Part shown: positions 17,105-25,174 of the stretch, in pieces
How positions within the stretch are numbered: position 1 is the stretch's first letter
How the letters are laid out: each line of letters opens with the position of its first letter
Assembly (NCBI GenBank): GCA_902800715.1
Contig: CADCFN010000003.1
Coordinates: 62,001 to 126,000, forward strand
Direction of reading: 5' to 3'
Length of the DNA stretch: 64,000 nucleotides
DNA from: an uncultured Bacteroidales bacterium
GTDB lineage: Bacteria; Bacteroidota; Bacteroidia; Bacteroidales; Muribaculaceae
The notes under the pieces: generated by a model
Database searches by the model: none
What the model saw: only the letters and a program-made list of their open reading frames with translations
Told to the model about the DNA's origin: nothing
Program-made: the position numbers and the translations under genes

Positions 17105-17385
17105 CAGTTATCCGCCTTGTCTAAAAAACCTTAGCACCTTAGCGTGAGGCTAAAAGAGAGCGGATGCTCTCTAAACTCTAAACCCTAAACTCTAAACTGC
17201 GAGCGCAGCGAGCATTAAACCTTAGCGACTTAGCGCGAGGCTAAAAGAGCGCGGATGCTCTCTAAACTCTAAACCCTAAACTCTAAACTGCGAGCGCAGC
17301 GAGCATTAAACCTTAGCGTGGGGCAGTACAATGCGGATGCCAAATAATCAGTTGTCCGTGTTGTCTGAAACTGAGCGCTCGCAGC
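17105..17385 (+). repeat. Dispersed repeat family B, double copy
   Basis: Two near-identical units (about 17125-17205 and 17218-17305) each read CTTAGCG, GAGGCTAAAAGAG, GCGGATGCTCTC, a telomere-like TCTAAACTCTAAACCCTAAAC run and CTGCGAGCGCAGCGAGCAT. A third partial unit brings GGGGCAGTACAATGCGGATG and CCAAATAATCAGTTGTCCGTG. It lies between the exported flavin reductase and the FMN reductase stop codon at 17399; no gene. Confidence 0.8.
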
Positions 17386-17398
17386 TTTTCGTTTGAAA

Positions 17399-17935
17399 TC
17401 AGATGCTTTTACCCAGTTCGAACGCCTCTTGCAACTTGCTGTTGCCGGTGATGTCACGCGCATCGTTCACACCGCCGCAGAACAGATGCCCCTTCAACGT
17501 GGATTTCTCGTAGCAGTCAATCCAGCCCTGCAGACCGCTCTCTGCACGCTTGGGCACGAATTCCTCGTCCTCGGCAGCTGTGGTCAGCAGGTAGATGTCG
17601 CGAAAATGGTAATCCTTGGGGTACATGGCATTCATGCGGTCGATAAGCGTCTTCATCTGCCCCGACATCTCATAGTAGTAAATCGGCGTTGCCCAGCATA
17701 CCACGTCGGCATCGAGCACGCTGTCCATGATGGCGGGAACATCGTCCTTGAAGACACAGGCACCGGTCTTCTGGCACGACAGGCAACCGATGCAGAACTT
17801 GATTTCCTTTCCGCGCAGCGAAACCAGCTCCACTGCATGACCTGCGGCTTTAGCACCCGCAGCAAACTGTTCGGCCATCGCCTGGCTGTTCGAGCCGGGG
17901 CGCAGGCTGGTAGAGATAACTACAACTTTCTTCAT
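17399..17935 (-). CDS. NADPH-dependent FMN reductase / flavodoxin-fold oxidoreductase
   Basis: 178 aa. The flavodoxin-like fold begins VVVISTSLRPGSNSQAMAEQF, with the S-x-R-x-x-S-N phosphate-binding loop (residues 7-15). The two-Cys insertion CIGCLSCQKTGACVFKDDV (about 48-66) is typical of iron-sulfur-flavoprotein-like NAD(P)H reductases that lack a full cluster. VVCWATPIYYYEMSGQMK is the flavin ring contact. Such enzymes reduce quinones, nitro compounds or azo dyes. It starts 5 nt after the stop of the cyclophilin-like lipoprotein gene, so the two form an operon. Confidence 0.88.
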   Translation of the reverse strand: MKKVVVISTSLRPGSNSQAMAEQFAAGAKAAGHAVELVSLRGKEIKFCIGCLSCQKTGACVFKDDVPAIMDSVLDADVVCWATPIYYYEMSGQMKTLIDRMNAMYPKDYHFRDIYLLTTAAEDEEFVPKRAESGLQGWIDCYEKSTLKGHLFCGGVNDARDITGNSKLQEAFELGKSI

Positions 17936-17939
17936 AATC

Positions 17940-18533
17940 CTATAATATTACTTTATTACCGTTTTTGATATATATCCCGTGAGATGGATTCACCACCTTT
18001 TGCCCATTGAGGTTATAATAAGCGTCATCTTGAGGGCTGATATCCATCCTCACTGCACTGAGGCCCGAAGATACGGGTTCGAGCGACAGCGTGACGCTGA
18101 TATTACTCTCACCGGCCTTCAAGAATGCCTGCAACGCGTTCCCCGACAACTCATCGATGTGACCTAAACGGGTATAACTCCAGGAATTGGAGCCATAGAA
18201 CAGGCAAATGTTGCTCCCGTTATAAAGAATCACATCGCCGGGATGCGCAGTCATCTGCTCATTGCTCGTGGGCAGCGAGAAACCCAATGCCCCCCAAATT
18301 TCAAAGCCGCCGCTGGAGTTGAGCGACACCGTCACATTGCCCTCTTGCAACTTGGCCACCAAAGCCTGTGTCGCGGCATTGTTGTAAAGGGTTACAGGCT
18401 TTGACACGCCATCGATAGTTATGTACATTTTTTGAGACATGGTAGGTTGGGCCACAGCCTCGTTGCCGTCATCGCTGCAACTGAACATGAGTATTGCAGA
18501 CATCATCATCAGAATTTTGGTGAATGTATTCAT
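17940..18533 (-). CDS. Cyclophilin-like-fold lipoprotein with T9SS-like tail
   Basis: 197 aa, lipobox MFSC. The core (about 35-155) matches cyclophilin-like-fold proteins of the Cyclophil_like2 type: VTLYNNAATQALVAKL, FEIWGALGFSLP, HPGDVILYNGSNICLFYGSN and WSYTRLGHI. The family often sits beside flavodoxins and aldo-keto reductases in gut bacteria, as here. Unusually, the C-terminus (AYYNLNGQKV ... GIYIKNGNKVIL) looks like a T9SS sorting-type tail even though the protein is a lipoprotein. The FMN reductase gene follows after 5 nt. Peptidyl-prolyl isomerase activity is not implied by the fold alone. Confidence 0.8.
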   Translation of the reverse strand: MNTFTKILMMMSAILMFSCSDDGNEAVAQPTMSQKMYITIDGVSKPVTLYNNAATQALVAKLQEGNVTVSLNSSGGFEIWGALGFSLPTSNEQMTAHPGDVILYNGSNICLFYGSNSWSYTRLGHIDELSGNALQAFLKAGESNISVTLSLEPVSSGLSAVRMDISPQDDAYYNLNGQKVVNPSHGIYIKNGNKVIL

Positions 18534-18654
18534 CTTGTTTCGGTTTGAGTTGATTACTGATATGTTTTACCGACTGCAAAATTACCAACAACCCGCAAAA
18601 GGACATGTATCCATTTTGCGGGTATTTGTGCCACTATTACCGATTTCGCCTCTT

Positions 18655-18842
18655 TCCAAAAAACTAACTGCCTTAACGTGGGGCAATGCGATGCGGCCAC
18701 GCCAAGGCGAGACCCTACAATGCGGATGCCAAATAATCAGTTATCCATGTTGTCTAAAAAACCTTAGCGACTTTGCGCCTTTGCGTGGGGCAAAAACAGC
18801 GCAGAGCCTCTCTAAACTCTAAACCGCTCGCTACGCGAGCAT
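18655..18842 (+). repeat. Dispersed repeat family B, copy
   Basis: Contains CCTTAACGTGGGGCAATG, CAATGCGGATGCCAAATAAT, CAGTTATCCATGTTGTCT, CTTTGCGCCTTTGCGTGGGG, TCTAAACTCTAAACC and the hairpin GCTCGC-TAC-GCGAGC (about 18825-18839). It ends 3-5 nt from the amidohydrolase stop codon at 18844. Otherwise the 310-nt gap holds only the region upstream of the 197-aa lipoprotein. Confidence 0.8.
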
Positions 18843-18843
18843 T

Positions 18844-20187
18844 TCATTTCTTCTTGAAAATCAGCTGCATCGTCGCGGGGTCAAGTGGCTGCATGGTGGG
18901 CAGTTTCAGGCTCTTCACCATGTGCAGCGTGCCCTGCTTGTACTTCTGGAAATGCTCCGTCTTCAAGTGCTCCTGATAGGCGGCATCCGACGCATAAATC
19001 TCAAGGATACGAATCTGCGTGGGGTCTTCGGCACTCTGCATCGGGAACAGGCAGATGACGCCAGGCTCGCGCTCCACGCTCAGCCGGTCCACCTCGTTGG
19101 CAAACTCCAAATACGCTTCCAAATACTGCGGATACACCTCAATTTCGGCAATACGGACAATCATATTTGAAGACTTTGCTGCAGCCGAGGGCTTCTCCCC
19201 TGTCCGATGAAACAGCCAAGCGGCATTCTTCCACAGGAACATATCCTTGAACGGTGCCAGGTCAGGCTCGTCGGTGAGGTACTGCTTCATCCTCTTGAGG
19301 CCCTGCGTGAGCACCTGTGGAGCCACATAGGGATAGTCCGAGCCATACAGCAGATGGTCGGGCGTGGTGATAGTGAGCATCATGCGGATGGTCTCGGGCG
19401 AATGCGCGCCTGCCAGGTCATAATAGAGCGTGGCGAGGTTGGCTTCCCAATCGATGTCACCCACCATTTTGTTGGCTTGCATGACGGGCGTGAGCGATTT
19501 CATGCGCGGCACAGCCAGCGGCAGATAGGCCCCGCAATGGGGAACCACGACTTTCACGTTGGGATAGCGTGCCAGCACATTGCGGCTAATCATATTGGTC
19601 ACGGCGCGGGTGGTTTCCGATAGGTATTCCTGCATGGCGAGCGGCGTCTGCGCCATCACTTCGCCGTTGACTGGGTTAGGACGGTGAGGATGCAGGATGA
19701 TGACGGCGTGCCGCTCATTGAGCACAGCGAAAAGCGTATCCAGCTCCGGTGCACCCAGGTATTGTCCCTGCACGTTTGTCGCCAACTTGATACCGTCGGC
19801 ACCCAGCGTGTCGAGCGCATAGACCGTCTCGCGGATAGCGGCATCCACATCAGGCAACGGCAGGGCAGCGCAGAACAGATATCGGCCCGGATGCTCGCGC
19901 TTGATGCGGGCGGCCTCCTCATTGGTCGCTCTCACCACGGCAGCCGATGACGGCTGCGGCGCGGCCAGCGTCAGCACCGAGGTCTCGACACCCGCCTCGT
20001 CCATCCACCTCAGATGGCTCTCCAAGTCATATTTCGGCAGCGGGAAACCCTCCTCCATAAGCCTGCCCTCAACTTCCAGGGCAGAGACAAAGCCGGGGGT
20101 GATGATGTGGCTATGCACATCCATCACTCCCTGAGCCATCATCCTTAAGGCCATAGCCATGTATATAAACGTGACCTTGACTCTCAT
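18844..20187 (-). CDS. Amidohydrolase (ACMSD-like) fused to an antibiotic-biosynthesis-monooxygenase domain
   Basis: 447 aa from ATG 20187, one base after the stop of the aldo-keto reductase gene (TGA-T-ATG), implying translational coupling. The first 330 residues are an amidohydrolase-2 barrel with metal ligands visible: D-V-H-S-H near residue 22, a His in IILHPHRPN, a His in VVVPHCGAYLP and the catalytic Asp in LLYGSDYPYV. This set is typical of ACMSD and related non-oxidative decarboxylases of aromatic acids. The last 95 residues (MIVRIAEIEVYPQYLEAYLE to VKSLKLP) form an ABM/YgiN-like ferredoxin fold seen in quinol monooxygenases. The N-terminus is a possible weak signal peptide. Fusion of the two is uncommon. 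Confidence 0.85.
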   Translation of the reverse strand: MRVKVTFIYMAMALRMMAQGVMDVHSHIITPGFVSALEVEGRLMEEGFPLPKYDLESHLRWMDEAGVETSVLTLAAPQPSSAAVVRATNEEAARIKREHPGRYLFCAALPLPDVDAAIRETVYALDTLGADGIKLATNVQGQYLGAPELDTLFAVLNERHAVIILHPHRPNPVNGEVMAQTPLAMQEYLSETTRAVTNMISRNVLARYPNVKVVVPHCGAYLPLAVPRMKSLTPVMQANKMVGDIDWEANLATLYYDLAGAHSPETIRMMLTITTPDHLLYGSDYPYVAPQVLTQGLKRMKQYLTDEPDLAPFKDMFLWKNAAWLFHRTGEKPSAAAKSSNMIVRIAEIEVYPQYLEAYLEFANEVDRLSVEREPGVICLFPMQSAEDPTQIRILEIYASDAAYQEHLKTEHFQKYKQGTLHMVKSLKLPTMQPLDPATMQLIFKKK

Positions 20188-20188
20188 A

Positions 20189-21130
20189 TCACTCCATACT
20201 GTGTTCCCAGCCGCCACGGGTATCAATGCCAGTGGCATCGGCCAGCTGCTCTAATCTTGCCACCTCTTCGTCGGTCAGTTGAATCTTTGCGGCTTCAGCG
20301 GCCTCAATGACGTGGCGCTCTTTGGTCGCTCCGATGAGAGGCAACACTCCCTTGGCGATAGCCCAAGCGATGCCTATCTGTGAACACGATGCACCGTACT
20401 TCTCGCCGATAGCGGTCATCTCATTGGTCAGTGCCTCCAACTGGGGCAGCACGGGGTTGTACTTCTTGCCGCGGTCGCTCTCTTCGGGCAGCGGGTTCTC
20501 CTTGTTATACTTGCCGCTGAGCGCACCCTGCTCCAGTACCATGTAGGCCCAAAATTCGATGCCGTTCTTCTTGCAGTAGTCCAGCACGCCGCCTTTCTCA
20601 CTCGAGCGGTACAGCAACGAGAAATGGTTCTGCACAGCCGACACCTTGAAGCCTGCTTCGCCCAGGATTTCGTTGGCGCGTTCAATCTCCTGGATGTTAT
20701 GGTTGGATACGCCCACGCGTTTCACCTTGCCCGACTTGAGCAGGGGAATCAGCCCCGGTGTCCAGCGCTCCACATCCATGGGATTATGAATCCAGTAGAT
20801 GTCGATGTAACCGCAGCCCATGCGGTCGATGGAGGCCTCGGCCATATTCTCGACGCTGTTCTCATAAATCTCAGCAAGTTGAGGTGTGAACTTGGTCGAA
20901 ATCGCCAACTCGTCACGATTCACACCCTTGGCAAGAGTGCCGAGGATGCGTTCCGATTCGCCCATGCCGTATACCGTGGCAGTGTCCCACAGGTTCAGTC
21001 CTGCCTTCATCGCTGCATCAAACACAGGTTTCAAGTTCACAATATCGGTATTGGAACCGAACACGGCATCTCCACCAAAAGCACCTGCGCCCCAGGCCCA
21101 AGTACCCAATGCAATCTTAGTCTCCTTCAT
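20189..21130 (-). CDS. Aldo/keto reductase
   Basis: 313 aa TIM-barrel NAD(P)H oxidoreductase. The active-site tetrad can be read as Asp and Tyr in NLWDTATVYG, Lys in ISTKFTPQ and His in IYWIHNPMD; the cofactor-binding C-terminal part has PLIGATKERHVIEAA. These enzymes reduce aldehydes or ketones to alcohols; the substrate is unknown. It is the first gene of a pair with the downstream amidohydrolase-monooxygenase fusion, joined by a one-base spacing. This suggests both act on one aromatic or quinone-like compound. Confidence 0.92.
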   Translation of the reverse strand: MKETKIALGTWAWGAGAFGGDAVFGSNTDIVNLKPVFDAAMKAGLNLWDTATVYGMGESERILGTLAKGVNRDELAISTKFTPQLAEIYENSVENMAEASIDRMGCGYIDIYWIHNPMDVERWTPGLIPLLKSGKVKRVGVSNHNIQEIERANEILGEAGFKVSAVQNHFSLLYRSSEKGGVLDYCKKNGIEFWAYMVLEQGALSGKYNKENPLPEESDRGKKYNPVLPQLEALTNEMTAIGEKYGASCSQIGIAWAIAKGVLPLIGATKERHVIEAAEAAKIQLTDEEVARLEQLADATGIDTRGGWEHSME

Positions 21131-21249
21131 CTTAGTGTTATCTTGATTAAAATAATGAACATTTATTTTCTACATGCAAAATTACAAAGAGATGAAGGTC
21201 TAGCACTTATACAAATTATTGATAAAACAACCAAAAATTTGGAATATAA

Positions 21250-22785
21250 CTATTTCCCGTTCACAATACCACCAATCCACTCAAACAATTCGTCAAGGGC
21301 ATAGTCGCCACTATGGGGACGGTTCCATGCCAACAGGAAGTTCACGTCCTTGCCTGCATTCTGGAGTTTGAGGGCGAGGTTGATGGGCACAGGGAATGAG
21401 GTGTCGCGGTCGCGGGCACCATGGCGGATATACCAATGGGGAGCGACGTCGGTCACGCCGTCACCGATGAAATTCATCGGGTTCAACAGGCGCACGTTCT
21501 CACGGATTTCATCGGTCACCACCGAGCCGGTCTTGGTGGCGCTATAGTCGGTAAAGTTGACCTTGCTGCCGTTCTTGTCGCCAAACTCATCATTCTCGCC
21601 AGACGCACGGCCGCCTGCAACGCCCTGGGTGTCAAAAGCGGGAGCGGTCTTCAGCGGCTGGGTGGAGACGACATAGTTGAGGTAGGTCGGCATGTCGAGG
21701 TCAATAATGTAATCGCCAGGTTTGCCGCCACCACGGCCACCGCGCTGCATCATGGGAGGCATCTGTCCCCCACCCTGACGCACGCCGCCGTTGATGGGTG
21801 GCATGCCGCCCATTGCCTCCTTGTCGAACTTGAAGCCGAGGCTGTCGGGGATGTCGGCACCAGCATTCTTGGCGAGCTGTGCCGCGCGGATGAGTTCTTG
21901 CTTGATATAATCCAGATAATTGTCGGCGGTGAGCAGTGTGCCGTCGGGCATGTGCAGGTTCAGGCTCTTGAGATAGGCGGGGAACTGCGCCTTGAGTTCG
22001 TTGCTCACGGCGAGCACGGCCGCATCGCCCTGCTGACGGCTGTCGGTGCCGTTATAGAGCCACTCATAGGCCATGTCGGCATGGTCCAGGTCGATAATCG
22101 GGCAATAGCACACCGATGCAAATACGTCATCACGCTGCTGGGCGGCACCCATGGCACGCAGCAGCGGCTCATAGGCGGGATTGTTGCCCGTGGCGCCCAT
22201 CAGGCTCGACATCGCTCCACCGGCGCTCGTGCCGTCGGTGATAATTTTCTCGGCATCGCCAAGCATCACGTCGTCAAACTGGCGCAGGTAGCGGATGGCG
22301 GCCTTCAGGTCCAATATGGCGGCAGGAGCACGGCCTGTGTAGATGGTCTGTCCTTTCTTGATGCCGGCCTTCTTGTCGGTTTTAGTGGCAACTACTGTCG
22401 AATTACGGCCTCGACTGCCTGGGATGGCTACCACATAGCCCTCCTTCAAGGCCCTGCCAGTGGCATCACCAGCAACGGGTTGTTGGGCAGGCGCCGCCAT
22501 ATAGCCGCCCACATAGGTGCGCAGCAGTATCGGCGTCTGCTGGGTTGCGCCATCGGGCACATACACGTTAATGGTCTGATAGGCGGAGTCTTCCACGTTG
22601 GTCACGAAGAACATGCCCTCATAGGCCATGTAGTTCACCTCTTGACCATCGGGCATCGTCAGAGTCCTCGTCTCGCCGATGGTCGGGTCAAATCTCAGTT
22701 GCGGCGGCGTTTTCACCGCCTTGGTCTTAGCGCCAGCACCAGCCACCACGGCAAGTGCCAGCATCCATGTCAATATCCTCTTCAT
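21250..22785 (-). CDS. Tannase-like (subtype B) alpha/beta hydrolase, secreted
   Basis: 511 aa from ATG 22785 (an upstream in-frame ATG at 22824 would place the signal peptide internally). The signal peptide ends near AGAGAKT. The alpha/beta-hydrolase core shows the nucleophile elbow GTSAGGAMSS, the acid in HGARDRDTSFPV and the His in WNRPHSGDY, the layout of bacterial tannases that release gallic acid from gallate esters. A Gly/Met/Pro-rich loop (about 350-375, GGGQMPPMMQRGGRGGGK) lies in the lid. A GATTAC-N11-GTAATC inverted repeat overlaps the promoter. A different ester substrate cannot be excluded. Confidence 0.82.
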   Translation of the reverse strand: MKRILTWMLALAVVAGAGAKTKAVKTPPQLRFDPTIGETRTLTMPDGQEVNYMAYEGMFFVTNVEDSAYQTINVYVPDGATQQTPILLRTYVGGYMAAPAQQPVAGDATGRALKEGYVVAIPGSRGRNSTVVATKTDKKAGIKKGQTIYTGRAPAAILDLKAAIRYLRQFDDVMLGDAEKIITDGTSAGGAMSSLMGATGNNPAYEPLLRAMGAAQQRDDVFASVCYCPIIDLDHADMAYEWLYNGTDSRQQGDAAVLAVSNELKAQFPAYLKSLNLHMPDGTLLTADNYLDYIKQELIRAAQLAKNAGADIPDSLGFKFDKEAMGGMPPINGGVRQGGGQMPPMMQRGGRGGGKPGDYIIDLDMPTYLNYVVSTQPLKTAPAFDTQGVAGGRASGENDEFGDKNGSKVNFTDYSATKTGSVVTDEIRENVRLLNPMNFIGDGVTDVAPHWYIRHGARDRDTSFPVPINLALKLQNAGKDVNFLLAWNRPHSGDYALDELFEWIGGIVNGK

Positions 22786-22799
22786 GTCATTATTTAATT

Positions 22800-22822
22800 G
22801 ATTACTTGCTCCAAAAGTAATC
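22800..22822 (-). promoter_or_regulatory. Operator-like inverted repeat over the tannase -7 box
   Basis: GATTAC (22800-22805) and GTAATC (22817-22822) flank 11 nt; the promoter -7 box TACTTTTG on the minus strand (22812-22819) overlaps it. A similar arrangement (GTTACTTTG...AGTAATC) occurs before the exported flavodoxin at 26124-26144. Confidence 0.4.
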
Positions 22823-22829
22823 AAAAAAA

Positions 22830-22863
22830 CGACATAGGCGGTTCAGTGAACCGCCACTTTTTT
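22830..22863. terminator. Bidirectional terminator hairpin between the 258-aa protein and tannase
   Basis: GGCGGTTC-AGT-GAACCGCC (22837-22855). A run of T follows on the plus strand (ACTTTTTT) and, on the minus strand, T7 after TATGTCG. It can end the 258-aa gene whose stop is at 22941. Confidence 0.75.
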
Positions 22864-22940
22864 CATTTTCCCCCAACCAATGGACCAGAGGGAAGGCTCT
22901 TCTGGTACATGAAAATGTGTCCGTTGTCTAAAAGACAGCG

Positions 22941-23717
22941 TTAATCGCCATTCATGTGAAACATAATCACCTCGCCACTGGTTAAATCAACGATAGCATA
23001 CCCAAAACTATTCCCTCCATCGTCAACTGTTATAAGGCTATTACTGATACTATCTTTGAATTGAGGCATCAAACTCGATGAAACGAGATTGATAAAAACT
23101 ATCTTGTGTCCATTGTGTTTCACTCCCAAAAACTGTCTCACGTATTGGCCAAGACGCATCTTACTGATTCGTGGATTATTCACATCTTTATTGATTTTTT
23201 CACAGATAAGATACTTTGCCCTTCCAATCTGTTGTCTATTTAGTTGAATGAACTTACCGCTAAATAATTCATCATACTTTAGTCGAATGAACTCACCGCT
23301 AAATAATTCATCATTCAGTTGCAGTTTTTTTAGCTCGCTTTCGGGTAGGGAAAAGTCAAAAGAATCAGGACTGAGAATAGGTGGGGGAAAGCAATTTTTG
23401 TTAGCAATAATGGAATCTATATCTTTAAAATCTTTAGGTAGAAGTTCAATGAAAAGAGAGGAATCATTCAAGACCTCTACTTCCTTGGAATTGTATTTAT
23501 AATAAGAGAACCTAAGGATTGCGCCTTTTTCAACTTCAATGCTGAAATTGCCATCTACATCGGTGATAGTACGGCGGTCGGCATCTTTGACCTCAACTTT
23601 CGCGAAAATTATAGGTACATGGACTTCATCAACCACCTTACCCGTTATCTTAAGCTGTTCGGCATTTACACCACAGGCGAACAATATGAATAAGTATAGC
23701 AAGAGCTGTCTCATCAT
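22941..23717 (-). CDS. Carboxypeptidase-like regulatory-domain protein, secreted
   Basis: 258 aa with a signal peptide (cleavage near GVNA, residue 19). Residues about 22-95 form a carboxypeptidase D regulatory-like (CarboxypepD_reg) beta-sandwich: LKITGKVVDEVHVPIIFAKV, DGNFSIEVEKGAILRFSYY. The rest is unassigned and includes a tandem 13-residue duplication (DELFSGEFIRL-KY, DELFSGKFIQL-NR), encoded by a 39-nt direct repeat at 23241-23318. The DNA is more AT-rich than its neighbours, hinting at acquisition. A strong promoter lies just upstream. Confidence 0.75.
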   Translation of the reverse strand: MMRQLLLYLFILFACGVNAEQLKITGKVVDEVHVPIIFAKVEVKDADRRTITDVDGNFSIEVEKGAILRFSYYKYNSKEVEVLNDSSLFIELLPKDFKDIDSIIANKNCFPPPILSPDSFDFSLPESELKKLQLNDELFSGEFIRLKYDELFSGKFIQLNRQQIGRAKYLICEKINKDVNNPRISKMRLGQYVRQFLGVKHNGHKIVFINLVSSSLMPQFKDSISNSLITVDDGGNSFGYAIVDLTSGEVIMFHMNGD

Positions 23718-23741
23718 CCAATCCTTTTAATTTCTACACCG

Positions 23742-23772
23742 CAAATATACATAGATATTGATGAAAAACAAA
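23742..23772 (-). promoter_or_regulatory. Promoter of the 258-aa regulatory-domain protein
   Basis: TTTG (23769-23772), 19 nt, TATATTTG (23742-23749) on the minus strand, an almost ideal Bacteroidetes promoter. Confidence 0.7.
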
Positions 23773-23808
23773 TAAAAAGGACAAGAATACGCAATGATGA
23801 CAGCTGGT

Positions 23809-23841
23809 TTTGGGGAAAGTCTTGAAAATTTTGTATTTTTG
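23809..23841 (+). promoter_or_regulatory. Orphan promoter facing into the 3' end of the WbuC gene
   Basis: TTTG (23809-23812), 21 nt, TATTTTTG (23834-23841). No plus-strand gene follows; transcription would be antisense to the cupin gene. Confidence 0.45.
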
Positions 23842-23903
23842 TGTGCTTAAATTAATGGAATGAAATCTGTTGGCCCAAAACCCTGCGGGGCTATATCATT
23901 GCC

Positions 23904-24317
23904 TTATTTTTTTATCTCAAGAATCCCGTCCGCTTCATGCTCGACAAAAGGTCCTTCCTTGCATTCCAGCAGCACACATGGCTCCGAACACTCAAGGCTA
24001 TGCCACACATTCTTCGGGATATCAACGCCATATCGGCCCTCTTCATGACTCAGCACACAGGACTCCACGACCTCGCCATCATCATTATAAATCAGCACCT
24101 TCACCCTGCCCTTCAATATCACAAAGGTCTCATCCTTGGTGGGATGATGATGGACAGGGATCTGGGTACCAGGCTCCAAGGCATTGAGAAAACGATGGCA
24201 TTTGTCTTCAAGGCTCTGATGGAAATTGTAGTTCTTCCTCAGCCTGGGCGACTTTTTCGCCTCCTCAGCCAAATCATTCACCAATTGTTCGTCTATAATC
24301 TTAATAAGCGCCGACAT
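23904..24317 (-). CDS. WbuC-family cupin metalloprotein
   Basis: 137 aa from the ATG at 24317 (MSALIKIIDEQLVNDL), the usual start of this family. The N-terminal helix has AKKSPRLRKNYNFH, and the cupin follows with metal ligands in PVHHHPTKDETFVILKG (about 72-88), plus late His residues in VWHSLECSEP. WbuC-like proteins occur in surface-polysaccharide and sugar loci, but their reaction is not established. It stands alone here, between family B repeats and the orphan promoter, so context gives no pathway. Confidence 0.88.
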   Translation of the reverse strand: MSALIKIIDEQLVNDLAEEAKKSPRLRKNYNFHQSLEDKCHRFLNALEPGTQIPVHHHPTKDETFVILKGRVKVLIYNDDGEVVESCVLSHEEGRYGVDIPKNVWHSLECSEPCVLLECKEGPFVEHEADGILEIKK

Positions 24318-24357
24318 AACCAATTCAAATAAAACCCCATACCACAAGCACCAACGC

Positions 24358-24515
24358 CAATGCCAAATAATCATTTGTCCATGTTGTCTGAAAAGTTGTC
24401 CATGTTGTCTGAAAACACCTTAGCGACTTAGCGCCTTAGCGTGGGGCAAGAGAATGCGGATGCCCTCTCTAAACCCTAAACTCTAAACTCTAAACTGCGA
24501 GCGCAGCGAGCATAA
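24358..24515 (+). repeat. Dispersed repeat family B, copy
   Basis: TGCCAAATAATCATTTGTCC, TGTCCATGTTGTCTGAAAA twice in tandem, CTTAGCGACTTAGCGCCTTA, GCGTGGGGCAAG, AATGCGGATGCCC, TCTAAACCCTAAACTCTAAAC and TGCGAGCGCAGCGAGCAT. The element ends within 2 nt of the stop codon of the FMN reductase gene at 24516. Confidence 0.8.
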
Positions 24516-25031
24516 CTACAGTTTGCCCACGAGTTCTTCTATCTTCTGCTTGGTGGCATCGGTCTTCTGCTCATTGACCGTGGCGGTCACGATGCCGGTA
24601 TCCTCAACCTTCCAGTAGTTGCAGATGTCGCGATACTCAGCCTTGGCTCCGTCATACACGCCCGGAGAATAAGAGGACATGAGCAGTGCCATCTTCTTCA
24701 CCTTGGCGGGACTGTTCACGCAGTACATGCGCTGGATGGGCGCCTGAATCTGTGCGTTCATCGTGAAGTAGTAGATGGGGGCAGCCAGTACCAGCACCTC
24801 AGCCTCAGCCATCAGCGGATAGAGTTCCTGCATGTCGTCCTGCTGGATGCAGGCGCCGTTGCCCTTGCCGTGGCAATACTCACACGCCAGGCAACCCGCA
24901 ATCTTCTTCTTCGACACGTTCACCAGCGTCACTTCATGACCTGCTGCCTCGGCAGCCTTCTTGTATTCTTCAGCCATCCAGGCTGTGTTGCCGTTTGCTC
25001 TGGGAGAGCTTTGTAAAATCAGGATGTTCAA
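24516..25031 (-). CDS. NAD(P)H-dependent FMN reductase, flavodoxin fold
   Basis: 171 aa. The start is TTG at 25031 (frame begins N-I-L-I-L-Q-S-S-P-R after the initiator); no ATG or GTG lies nearby in frame. The phosphate-binding loop SSPRANGNT, the paired-Cys insert (GCLACEYCHGKGNGACIQQDD) and the ring-contact APIYYFTMNAQI match small NAD(P)H:FMN/quinone reductases and the protein encoded at 17399. A TATCTTTG box lies 64 nt upstream. Likely electron acceptors are quinones or nitroaromatics; none is proven. It is transcribed alone. Confidence 0.85.
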   Translation of the reverse strand: MNILILQSSPRANGNTAWMAEEYKKAAEAAGHEVTLVNVSKKKIAGCLACEYCHGKGNGACIQQDDMQELYPLMAEAEVLVLAAPIYYFTMNAQIQAPIQRMYCVNSPAKVKKMALLMSSYSPGVYDGAKAEYRDICNYWKVEDTGIVTATVNEQKTDATKQKIEELVGKL

Positions 25032-25094
25032 AATGGTAGTTATTTTTAGTTATTAGTTGAATGTGAGTTCAATGAAAATTCTTCATTTCAGATG

Positions 25095-25102
25095 CAAAGA
25101 TA
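25095..25102 (-). promoter_or_regulatory. -7 box of the FMN reductase gene
   Basis: TATCTTTG on the minus strand; no clear -33 element. Confidence 0.4.
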
Positions 25103-25174
25103 GCAATTATTCTTGACATTTATCACATTATTCTATATATATCATACAATTTCTCAATTCCCCCCCCCCTCACA

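Noticed and set aside
21421-22797. Long open frame (458 codons) on the plus strand opposite the tannase-like gene
   Set aside because: It mirrors the tannase gene, has no domain pattern and consists of His/Val/Gly-rich sequence typical of the antisense of a GC-rich gene.
8560-24515. Telomere or linear chromosome end suggested by TCTAAAC heptads
   Set aside because: The runs are two to four heptads long, internal, and lie between ordinary genes in a conserved larger repeat.
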